This document shows, piece after piece, positions 36,906 through 45,562 of a DNA stretch of 47,754 nt (its first letter is position 1; the number at the start of each line of letters is the position of its first letter). The translations under genes were made by a program, and so were the position numbers. The notes beneath the pieces were generated by a model. That model was not told the DNA's origin. It searched no databases and saw nothing but the letters and a program-made list of their open reading frames with translations. Origin of the DNA: a virus; IMG/VR virus record IMGVR_UViG_3300026183_000009, positions 1 to 47,754 of that record; one strand, given 5' to 3'.

Positions 36906-39900
36906 TTATTTCTTGTAAAATGCTGCTACAATAGCATCATCAAAACTATTAAAATCTTCTTTCATTAATGGATGTGACTTCCAATCATAAACATTACCAT
37001 CTTTATCCATTACATTAATTTGATATTTACTCCCAGAGCCTCCTAAATATTTATCAGATTGTATTGTAAAATTTTCTCCATTTTTAAGAGTTCCTACAAG
37101 AGCAGGTTTGCCTTGATATGTGCTTTCTTTTAATTGAAAATTATCCTCAAATTTTATAAAATCAGTTTTTGTTAAATTTTGTTGTCCCCAATAAATATTT
37201 CCTTTTTCATCTTTACGCAATTTACCACCTAAAGAACTACCTAAAGAAGATGTTTCTTTTTTAAGATTTTTCTTTTTAAGTTTTTGTACTCCTTTTTGTA
37301 CTAATTTACCAAACTTAAAAGGTTTTCTTGTTAATTGACTCATTTGTTTATCAACAGGAGCTACCTTTTCTGTTTCTTCTTGCATTTCTTTTAAAGCTTT
37401 TTCCATCTGCGTAAACACATCTGCTGTATCAGCATAGCTTACTCCTGTGTAAGGATTTGTTCGGTCTGCTGGGTCTTCTTTAACGTCACTAACAAGACCA
37501 CCTGTTCTTTTTAGTTCTCTAAATCTTGTCTCAGTTAGTTCTAATCTATTTGCTAAGGTTTCTATTTTTTCAACTAAATCATTTATTTGCTTTTCACCTG
37601 CTTCTTTACTTATTTTACCTTCAACTATTTGTCTTTGTATGGCATAAATAGACTGTCTCATTTCACCATATTGTCTTCTAAATTCTACACTCTTAATGCC
37701 TAATAGCTTTTCAACCTCGATAGGTGTCAGTTTAAAACCAAAGGTACTTAGTATAGCTTCAAACGGACTAAACTCAGTTCCGTATTGCTCTTGAGTACCT
37801 TCTTGAGCTTGTCTAAATGCTTCTTGAATCTTTTTAGAACCAAAAGAATTTTTAAAAGGACTATAGTCATCAATAACATTATCTGGTCCTAAGAAAGGAA
37901 CTGTAAATGCTGAAGTTGGAATATTAGGTATAAGTCTATTGAGTATATGTTGTGTTAAGACTGCACCATCATTTCCTAAACCTAACCCGTCTATTTTTTG
38001 TTTAGTAAATGGGTCTACTCCAGTAAGTATAGGAATCATGATTTCACCAGCTGCACCAAAGTTAGGTGATAATACAGTTGGTAAATCTATTTGTTTATCT
38101 TTAAAACCTAAGAAGTCTAATGGAATACCAAAACCTTTATCACCAACATTAAGTACATCACCACCGGGAATAAAACGTTTAACATCAATATATAGAGGAA
38201 CTTCTTCTCCTTTTCTTTCTGAAATACCAGAAGCAAATGGAGTCTTAATTAATGTTTCAGGCATGAAAGGCAAACCAAATAGTTTATCCTGCATGTTTTT
38301 ACGCATTAAAAGTCTTTCTGCTTCTTCGTTGCCTATCTCTTCTTTAATTCTACCGAAGTCTGGGTCTTCACTAATTGCTTCAGCAAAAGGTATTTTACCT
38401 TTACCTACTTCATTCATACCATAACCTATGGCAGCCCATTTAGCGAACTTCCAAGGTCTATAAACTGCTGCCTCTGCTAATAAAGGTACAACACGATATG
38501 TATAGGATATGAAAGGTGTAGGTGCTCTACGCATAAAGTCTATAAATGGTGCATTGATATCGTAGTCTATGAACCACTTTTTAGCATCAGCTGCTGCTTT
38601 ATTGACATCAAAGCCCTTTTCAAGCCTGTCAATAAATAAACCCATTCTAAAGACTTGGTCTTCTAACTGATAAAACTTTTCTAATTTACCAGCAGTCATT
38701 TCATAGCCTTTCTCAGCTAATCTTTGATATAATTTTTTACTATATTCGGTAGCATTTTTTAGTTCTAAACTACCTTCATCAGCTAACTCTCTTAATGTTT
38801 TTTGTAAGGCATCTCTTGTTTCGCCTGTTAATTCTTTGGATACTAAGTCAACATCAAATACTCCGTATTCCTTTGCAAGTTTATACATAGTTGCTTTAGG
38901 GTCGCCATCTAAGCCTTTTAAAAGCTCAGAATAGCCTTTAGGAATAGCTTTATATGAGCCTCCAGCAAAGTCCATTAACAGAACATTAGATACTGTATTG
39001 TTGACATGAACTGTAGGGTTCCAAGCAGTCTTAGATTTCTTCCAAAATCTGTTGACATCTAAATAGGCATCAAAGACATTTTTAGTTTCTTTTTCTTTAA
39101 AAGCATTTATCTTGACCAAATCATCGTGTATTTCTTTTGGTACAAATTTATTAGCAAGTTGTCCGTAAGTTTTGACAGGATTCTTACCAAACTTTAAACC
39201 ACGAACAATGGTGTCAGGCATTTGCATCCAATCTTGTTCTCTTAGTTCTCCAGTTAATAATTTTTCTTTAAATATTTTTTCATCTAAAGCAAAGTTATTA
39301 TTTTTAGATACATTAGAATAAAGCTTATAGACTGCTAAATCGTTGGTCATTACTCGACCAGTCTCAGCAACATTAAAGGCTGCATCTTCTATTTCACCTC
39401 TAGCCTGTCTTTCTGCTTTTGTTAAATCTCTTCTTAAAGTTACACGAGTTTTTTGTTTTTTACCTTTACCAACTGTAAATTCATCAACAACTTCCCATTC
39501 TTTATATTTGTCTATTTCTCTTAAATATGTTTTTTGGTCAATGGTTTTACTGTATCCTCTTGGTCTTAATTCATCGCCAATTATTTTTAAATATCTAGCA
39601 CCTCGTACAGCCTCTTGAGGAGATTCACCTTTTAAATGTTTTTCATAGGTTCTGTGTAAATATTTACCAACATTTTTTCTATAAACTTTTTCTGATAATA
39701 AACCAACATCAACAAGCTCTTGTCCTGTTTTGTCTATAATGTCTCTAGATTTTTGTGAAAAACCAACAAGGTCTTTATTGGTTAAAGAATCTAAATCGCC
39801 TGTAATCATAGCATTAACAATTTTTTTCTCTTTTGTAGAAAGAGTAGAAATAAGCTTAGAGGCTTCTGCAAACTTAGTAGCTAAAGCATTTACTTCACCA

Positions 39901-40892
39901 AATGTGCCTTTTTTAAGAGCAAGGTATTCTTTAGGCAAACCATAATTATCGACCAATCCTTTAGCCATTAATTCTTTTAGCTTGATATCACCTACAGGTA
40001 TTTGACCTCCTAGTTTGGTTACACCTATACCTCCTGCTCCCATTAAGAAAGCAGCAAACATTTTTTCGGCTTCACTAGACTCTGGGTCATTCCATGCATT
40101 ATAACCAGCAACACTACCAAATGTACCAACTAAAGCAGAACCCCAATTTTTACCTACAAGGTCCCAAACTTTATCGCCAACATTCTCAGCCCAGAATTTC
40201 TCTATATTAGTACCTAAAGTCTTTTTTGGATTCTTTTTATATTCTTCTAAAGTTTTTCTTGTTAATTCTTCTATTTCTTTTTCTGATGAAATAGCCTGTC
40301 CTGATTTGACGAGATTAGCTTGTTCTTCAATAATATCTTCTTGTCTTTGCCTTGTTGTTCTAGCAAACTTCATAGGTTTAGCACCTTTAGCTTTTGCTAT
40401 AGCTTGAGCAATACCTGAACCACCTAAACCTAAAACACCACCTATTGTAGCTCCTGTAAGGGCATTCATGCCTCTGTCTTGCTCTTCTGGTGTATAAGCA
40501 ATACCACTTTGAAAAGCTCCTACTCCTGTACCAAATGCAGTAGCTTTACCGATACCATTTATTTTTTTACCCCAGCCTAAAAAGGGTACAAAGCCTATAG
40601 GGTCGCCAAAAGCACCACCTAAATAAAAACCAAAAGCTTTGTCGCCATATTCAGGATTTTTAAATATTTCTTCAAGCTTTTTATTTTTAACAGAGAGTTT
40701 TTCTAAAAGGTCATCGGAGCCTGTAATTTGTCCGTACATTTGTTGTATACCTCGCCATGAGTCTGTGAAACCCATTTTTAAGGCATATTGAATTGCTTCA
40801 TCTTCCGACATTGCATAAGGAGATTTTGTTTTTTTAATAAGAGAACTAAGACCTTTTTGGTCTTTTTTATTTATAAGATTTTCTAAAGGCAT
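36906..40892 (-). CDS. Giant internal virion / ejection protein (1328 aa)
   Basis: Size and place match T7 gp16, a protein ejected with the DNA to form a channel across the envelope. Several Gly/Ala-rich hydrophobic segments near 85-125, 140-170, 245-265 and 280-300 could enter membranes. Middle and C-terminal parts are helical. I see no lysozyme motif, which T7 gp16 carries at its N-terminus; here a separate lysozyme-like gene sits just upstream. Residues near 1205-1225 contain KPFKFGKLVQKGVQK, similar to the 415-aa protein's start. Confidence 0.78.
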   Translation of the reverse strand: MPLENLINKKDQKGLSSLIKKTKSPYAMSEDEAIQYALKMGFTDSWRGIQQMYGQITGSDDLLEKLSVKNKKLEEIFKNPEYGDKAFGFYLGGAFGDPIGFVPFLGWGKKINGIGKATAFGTGVGAFQSGIAYTPEEQDRGMNALTGATIGGVLGLGGSGIAQAIAKAKGAKPMKFARTTRQRQEDIIEEQANLVKSGQAISSEKEIEELTRKTLEEYKKNPKKTLGTNIEKFWAENVGDKVWDLVGKNWGSALVGTFGSVAGYNAWNDPESSEAEKMFAAFLMGAGGIGVTKLGGQIPVGDIKLKELMAKGLVDNYGLPKEYLALKKGTFGEVNALATKFAEASKLISTLSTKEKKIVNAMITGDLDSLTNKDLVGFSQKSRDIIDKTGQELVDVGLLSEKVYRKNVGKYLHRTYEKHLKGESPQEAVRGARYLKIIGDELRPRGYSKTIDQKTYLREIDKYKEWEVVDEFTVGKGKKQKTRVTLRRDLTKAERQARGEIEDAAFNVAETGRVMTNDLAVYKLYSNVSKNNNFALDEKIFKEKLLTGELREQDWMQMPDTIVRGLKFGKNPVKTYGQLANKFVPKEIHDDLVKINAFKEKETKNVFDAYLDVNRFWKKSKTAWNPTVHVNNTVSNVLLMDFAGGSYKAIPKGYSELLKGLDGDPKATMYKLAKEYGVFDVDLVSKELTGETRDALQKTLRELADEGSLELKNATEYSKKLYQRLAEKGYEMTAGKLEKFYQLEDQVFRMGLFIDRLEKGFDVNKAAADAKKWFIDYDINAPFIDFMRRAPTPFISYTYRVVPLLAEAAVYRPWKFAKWAAIGYGMNEVGKGKIPFAEAISEDPDFGRIKEEIGNEEAERLLMRKNMQDKLFGLPFMPETLIKTPFASGISERKGEEVPLYIDVKRFIPGGDVLNVGDKGFGIPLDFLGFKDKQIDLPTVLSPNFGAAGEIMIPILTGVDPFTKQKIDGLGLGNDGAVLTQHILNRLIPNIPTSAFTVPFLGPDNVIDDYSPFKNSFGSKKIQEAFRQAQEGTQEQYGTEFSPFEAILSTFGFKLTPIEVEKLLGIKSVEFRRQYGEMRQSIYAIQRQIVEGKISKEAGEKQINDLVEKIETLANRLELTETRFRELKRTGGLVSDVKEDPADRTNPYTGVSYADTADVFTQMEKALKEMQEETEKVAPVDKQMSQLTRKPFKFGKLVQKGVQKLKKKNLKKETSSLGSSLGGKLRKDEKGNIYWGQQNLTKTDFIKFEDNFQLKESTYQGKPALVGTLKNGENFTIQSDKYLGGSGSKYQINVMDKDGNVYDWKSHPLMKEDFNSFDDAIVAAFYKK

Positions 40893-40895
40893 ATT

Positions 40896-41372
40896 TTAAT
40901 TTTCTTTTATATAACGAGCAACAGTTCCTTTACCCTTTTCTGTATTATAATATTTTTTCCAATAAGCACCTCTACCCTCTACGTCTGAAGGTATTGCTTC
41001 TGGAAATATTTTTAAATAAGCTCGGGCAAATGCTGCCGAATAAATAGGGCTATCAAGGTCTTGATAACTTACTTTTGTTAAATCAATACCCACATTTTCT
41101 TTGAGGTATTCATTATATGCTCTGACACTAGCTCCAACATCTTCATTTAAATTTAGTCTACTCTGTACTTCATTAAAAGCTTTGTCTTCTACTTGAAAAA
41201 TCCCGGATGAGTCTTTTCTTTTAAAGGTATTACTATCAGTACCAAACTTTGATTCAACCTTGGCTATCTCTCTTAAAAACTGAGCAGCTTCTGAGCTATC
41301 AGCAACTAAATCAATAGCTTTAAAGGTAATATTTTTACCTACCTTTTTAGGTTCAAATACATCATTAGACAT
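40896..41372 (-). CDS. Lysozyme / transglycosylase-like virion protein (158 aa)
   Basis: Residues 36-45 IAKVESKFGT put a catalytic Glu at 40, followed by SSGIFQVE (55-62) and later SAAFARAYLK and WKKYYNTEKGKGT. The ES-G...GIFQ pattern is that of SLT/lysozyme-fold enzymes which locally open peptidoglycan during DNA entry. Immediately before the giant ejection protein, with which it may act as a split version of T7 gp16. RBS weak. Confidence 0.8.
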   Translation of the reverse strand: MSNDVFEPKKVGKNITFKAIDLVADSSEAAQFLREIAKVESKFGTDSNTFKRKDSSGIFQVEDKAFNEVQSRLNLNEDVGASVRAYNEYLKENVGIDLTKVSYQDLDSPIYSAAFARAYLKIFPEAIPSDVEGRGAYWKKYYNTEKGKGTVARYIKEN

Positions 41373-41377
41373 ATTAA

Positions 41378-43591
41378 TTACTTTTTTTTTTCGTCTTCGT
41401 CAGGAGATAATAAAGATTTACCTTCATTAGATATACTTAATTCATCAATTTCTTTTTGTAATTCTGCTATTTTTTGATTAGCAAAATCTATTTGACTTTG
41501 ATTTAACTCGTCTTCTTTTAACTCTAATCTTTCTTGTTGATTTTTAAGCTCTTCTTTTTTTCTACCAAGTAAAGATGTTTTTTCGGCTCTATTTATTTGT
41601 TCAAAAACAGTACCCGGATTATATCTTTCAGAAATAATAGTAGAAATACTTGATTCTATTTTTTCTAATTTAGCAGTATCTCTTTCTTGAGCTTTTTTAG
41701 ATTGTAATTTAAAATCATCACTATTAATTTTATTTAATAAATTTTGTCTTTCAGCTACTTGAACTCTATAAATATTTTGTTGTTGAGGAGACATTTCATT
41801 TATTTCACTATCAGTGGCTAATTTAAATACAGCTATATCTTCATTATTATCAGTAGGCTCAGGTGGTGGTAAAATATCGTTTTCATCATCACCAGATGTT
41901 ATAACATCACTTACTGGTTTTATAATTAATTCATCAGTTTTAAGATTGTAACCTAATACTACTTTTTGAGCATTTGCAAGTGCTGGTTCTTTTGCAATAG
42001 TATCAGTTAATTCTGGAGCTTCATTTAAAAGTTCATTAACATTATAAACTAAACTATTATCACCATAATATTCACCTTCTGCAGTTACACCTTTTATAGC
42101 AATTCCAGATTCTAAGTCATTTTGCATACTTTGAATTTTTGCATCAGAAAGATTTAAACCTTCTTTAAGTTGATTAATATTTTCTGCTACAATCTTTTCA
42201 TCCATTCCTGAAGCATCTACTACAAAACTATTACCAGTTGTCTGAATTGTAGAAACAGAATCTGGATATACAATTCTATTAAAATCTCGTATATTTAAAT
42301 TAGGTATAAAGGACTGTGCAAATTCATAAGGAGTATCATAAAATCCCTTTGGTTTAGGACCTGTGCCATCACGATAAGCTTGTAAAGCTTCGGTAGGTTC
42401 TAATTGTCCTAACGCATTTTTTCGATAAAACCCTTGTTCCATAATATCATCAAAAGAACCAACAATAACTCCTAGATTGTTTTCATAAATTCCTTTAGCT
42501 ATTACTTCATCATAAGACATTCTATGCTCATTTGGAACATTTAAATATGCATCATGAATAGTTTGTGTTGTATCTTTTAAATTATTTGAAAATATTTTTT
42601 GACCTTCTGCAGTTAAAAATTCCATATAGCTTTTTTGAGCCTCGAAAGTTTTTCCTTTTTGATTAAATAATTCTTGCTCGATTGGATTAGTAATAACCTC
42701 TTGTTTTTGCACCATTTGAGGATTACCATTTTTATCTGTGTAATTTTGTATGCTTGTTACTAGAATACCAGCACCATCAGGCAATTCTTCAGTAATAAGT
42801 TTTGTTTCACCCATAACTTTATAATCAATACTTTCTACAGTCTTTTCAAACTGTGCAGCTAATGTAGGGGACATAGCATATAAAGATTTAAACCTATTAT
42901 TTACGTCTTCAATATCAGATAATTTAGCTTGAAATGCATTATTTTCATATTGTTTTGAAAGTTTATTATAATCAGTAGTATTAAAACCATTACCTCTTAA
43001 GAATGAACCAATACCTCCTATTAGATTAAATCTATTATCATCTTCCATATTGTTAAATATGTTTTCGTAGGATTCATCAATAAATTTCTTTGAAGCATCT
43101 AAATCTCTGTAAGGAACTCCAAGGCTATCTAAATCGCCTAAAATAGCATTATAAGCATTGACGAGTTCTTCTTCTCTGTTTTTGAGATAATCTCCATAAG
43201 CTGCTGTAGGTTGCTTGACAACATTATTTAAATCTTCTGGAGACATGTTCATGCCTTGCTTTCTAATAAAGTCATCATCAACTTCTTCTCTAGCATAGTC
43301 TCTAGCCCAAGCATTAACATCGTTTTTATATTTTGTTTCGATGTCTTTTTGGATATTACCAAACTGACTTAAATGAGCTAATTGTGCTTTGGCATTAATC
43401 TTGTCAAATTCTTTTTCTTCTTCTAGCCTTTGGATATTATCTGCTATTCTATTGTTGAATATATTCTCAACACTACTTTTAACAGTACCAGCAACTTCTA
43501 AAAATTTATCAAAGTTAGTTTTGTCTTGACCAGTAGCCCTTCTTAAAATAGGGTTTGTTTTATATATATCACCGGGTTTATATGCTTTCAT
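41378..43591 (-). CDS. Internal virion protein, gp15-like position (737 aa)
   Basis: Long, helical, charged, with coiled coils at 45-75 (NRIADNIQRLEEEKEFDKINAKA) and near the C-terminus (EELKNQQERLELKEDELNQSQ, FANQKIAELQKEIDEL). Mixed beta/alpha in the middle. Its place between the 185-aa gene and lysozyme/gp16-like genes is that of T7 gp15, the internal core protein (747 aa in T7), and the size matches closely. Identification is by size and order, not by shared motif. RBS GAGGAG. Confidence 0.7.
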   Translation of the reverse strand: MKAYKPGDIYKTNPILRRATGQDKTNFDKFLEVAGTVKSSVENIFNNRIADNIQRLEEEKEFDKINAKAQLAHLSQFGNIQKDIETKYKNDVNAWARDYAREEVDDDFIRKQGMNMSPEDLNNVVKQPTAAYGDYLKNREEELVNAYNAILGDLDSLGVPYRDLDASKKFIDESYENIFNNMEDDNRFNLIGGIGSFLRGNGFNTTDYNKLSKQYENNAFQAKLSDIEDVNNRFKSLYAMSPTLAAQFEKTVESIDYKVMGETKLITEELPDGAGILVTSIQNYTDKNGNPQMVQKQEVITNPIEQELFNQKGKTFEAQKSYMEFLTAEGQKIFSNNLKDTTQTIHDAYLNVPNEHRMSYDEVIAKGIYENNLGVIVGSFDDIMEQGFYRKNALGQLEPTEALQAYRDGTGPKPKGFYDTPYEFAQSFIPNLNIRDFNRIVYPDSVSTIQTTGNSFVVDASGMDEKIVAENINQLKEGLNLSDAKIQSMQNDLESGIAIKGVTAEGEYYGDNSLVYNVNELLNEAPELTDTIAKEPALANAQKVVLGYNLKTDELIIKPVSDVITSGDDENDILPPPEPTDNNEDIAVFKLATDSEINEMSPQQQNIYRVQVAERQNLLNKINSDDFKLQSKKAQERDTAKLEKIESSISTIISERYNPGTVFEQINRAEKTSLLGRKKEELKNQQERLELKEDELNQSQIDFANQKIAELQKEIDELSISNEGKSLLSPDEDEKKK

Positions 43592-43593
43592 TA

Positions 43594-44151
43594 TTACTCA
43601 CTCCTCTCTAATAAACTTTTTACATCAACATCTTGCACTGCTTCATTTAATTCTGGACTAACAAAATCAGGTGCTCTTAAATCCTGTGAAGCTGCTTTTC
43701 TAATTTGATTTTTCATAATATCTACAGCTTTATTTGTTACTTCTGCTTCTTTATCTGCATCAGCTTCTTGATTCTCACCAGTATATAACTCATAGTCTAA
43801 TCCAGCTTTTTCAGCCAAAGCCATAATAATAAAACCAACAGATTCAGCCAATAACAATATCATGTCTACAGTCCAAAGACCTCTTGAATAACCAGACAAG
43901 AGATATGTTCTAGCAATAGATTCAATAGGAACACCCTCAATAATCATATCTGTTATTTGTCTAAAAGCTTCTTTTTCTGTTAGCTCTTCTAAGATATATA
44001 TTTCAGCCTCACGTCTATTAGTAAACTGAGGTGGTTGTTCCCATGCATAAGAAACATCTGTTGAATTTGTTAAGGATTGTCCCGGAACTGGTCCAACATA
44101 ATCCATCATTTGCTGTAAAGACTCTTGAGATAATACTTGTCTACCTGCCAT
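43594..44151 (-). CDS. Virion-locus helical protein (185 aa)
   Basis: RBS AGGAGG. Residues 45-75 form an acidic helix (REAEIYILEELTEKEAFRQITDMI), then PIESIARTYLLSGYSRGLWT and a hydrophobic segment (DMILLLAESVGFIIMALAEKAGL, about 96-118). The EELTEKEAFRQI...GVPIESIARTYL...FLLAESVGFIIMALAE pattern occurs in virion proteins of other marine phages (from memory). It could be a membrane-contacting ejection component, by analogy with T7 gp14 (196 aa). Confidence 0.68.
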   Translation of the reverse strand: MAGRQVLSQESLQQMMDYVGPVPGQSLTNSTDVSYAWEQPPQFTNRREAEIYILEELTEKEAFRQITDMIIEGVPIESIARTYLLSGYSRGLWTVDMILLLAESVGFIIMALAEKAGLDYELYTGENQEADADKEAEVTNKAVDIMKNQIRKAASQDLRAPDFVSPELNEAVQDVDVKSLLERSE

Positions 44152-44152
44152 T

Positions 44153-45544
44153 TTATTGTCCTCCTAAAGATACTGTAGGTGTTGGGGTTTGATAAGCTTT
44201 TAAATCTCTCATAAACTTTGAAAAGACATCATCGCCATAATATCCTGCTTCGTACATGCTTTGAATTGTAGGTTGACCTCTAAATCCATTTTGAACATAC
44301 ATAGGATAGTTATTTCTACTATAATCATTATAAGAACTTGTGTCTGTTTGTAAAGGTGTAACATTAATATATCCACCACTGCCAATAACTTCTTCACCTG
44401 CACTCATTTCATTTAAACTAGCTTGAACTCCCATGAAACCAGCACCTACGTCTGAAAGACGACTAGCATCGTATTGAGCCATGACTTGTGAAACTTTATC
44501 AGCTTGTATATTTTCTAAACCTTCTTTACCAGCAAATTCTTCAAATCCTTTTACTCTACCATTATTATAATCAGTAAAACTATTTAAACGATTGTTAAGT
44601 TTTATTTGTTCGTCAGATAAAATATGAGTAGGAACACTTCTATATTGTGGTGTAAGTTCAAATACTTCTTTACCATCAGCTCCCATATATTTAACATTTT
44701 TATCAAAACCAACAACAACATCTGTTAAGTCATCTTGAGCTTCTAATTTAATTCTATTTAATTCAGCTTGTTTTGAAACATTTGAAGCATACATATCAAC
44801 AGTAGTTTTACCAAATCTTTCTGGTTGAAAATCTTTAATTTTATTTAATTCAGCTTGAGTGAAATCTCTATCAACAAATGGGTCAATGCCTAACTCATCC
44901 CAATCTTCCATTTTTAATTCATTCATTTTGGCATTAATAGGGTCATCTAAATAGTTACCTTTTATTTGTGGATATTTCACAACTTTATCTTTTTCTAAAA
45001 GACTGGTTTGTTCTGGATTAAAAGACTCAGTATATCCTCTATCTACTAATTCACCATCTAGTTTAGCTGCATCAGCTGCTACAGTTTCGGCAGTAATATT
45101 AGATGTGGGTAGATTTAAAGCCATTCTAACATCATCTAATTTATTACCAACAAAATTTGTAAAGCCATTATAAACATCTGTTAAGTTTCTATTAGCACCA
45201 ACAGGTATTTTACCAATAGTATTACCAGCAATAGTACCCACAGTATCACTTATCATACCACTAACAGAAGAATAAACTCTACCAGCTAAATTACCTGCTT
45301 GAGCGATACCATTCATAACACCACCTATTAAGCCTCCTTGTGCTCCTGCCCAAGCTCCAAAGCTCGTCCACGCAGCTCCTATTCCCGGAAGCATTAAAGT
45401 AAGTGCTAAAGTACCTAAAGGACCCATACTACCAAAAAACTTACCTACTTCTCCTAAACCATTTTTCAATGCTCTACCTATAGGTGCTAAAGTTTTTTTA
45501 ATACCTCTAAATATTTTCTTAAATTGTTTTTTTAAATATCCCAT
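44153..45544 (-). CDS. Glycine-rich membrane-active virion protein (463 aa)
   Basis: N-terminus is basic and amphipathic (KKQFKKIFRGIKKTLAPIGRALKNGL), followed by Gly/Ala-rich hydrophobic stretch (GSMGPLGTLALTLMLPGIG, FGAWAGAQGGLIGGVMNG, up to about residue 110). The rest is soluble. Marine phages often carry a structural protein with such a KK-F-GI-K-L-PIG-ALK start. Membrane insertion during ejection is plausible. RBS GGAGG. Confidence 0.7.
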   Translation of the reverse strand: MGYLKKQFKKIFRGIKKTLAPIGRALKNGLGEVGKFFGSMGPLGTLALTLMLPGIGAAWTSFGAWAGAQGGLIGGVMNGIAQAGNLAGRVYSSVSGMISDTVGTIAGNTIGKIPVGANRNLTDVYNGFTNFVGNKLDDVRMALNLPTSNITAETVAADAAKLDGELVDRGYTESFNPEQTSLLEKDKVVKYPQIKGNYLDDPINAKMNELKMEDWDELGIDPFVDRDFTQAELNKIKDFQPERFGKTTVDMYASNVSKQAELNRIKLEAQDDLTDVVVGFDKNVKYMGADGKEVFELTPQYRSVPTHILSDEQIKLNNRLNSFTDYNNGRVKGFEEFAGKEGLENIQADKVSQVMAQYDASRLSDVGAGFMGVQASLNEMSAGEEVIGSGGYINVTPLQTDTSSYNDYSRNNYPMYVQNGFRGQPTIQSMYEAGYYGDDVFSKFMRDLKAYQTPTPTVSLGGQ

Positions 45545-45562
45545 TTATTTTTTCCTCCGTTA

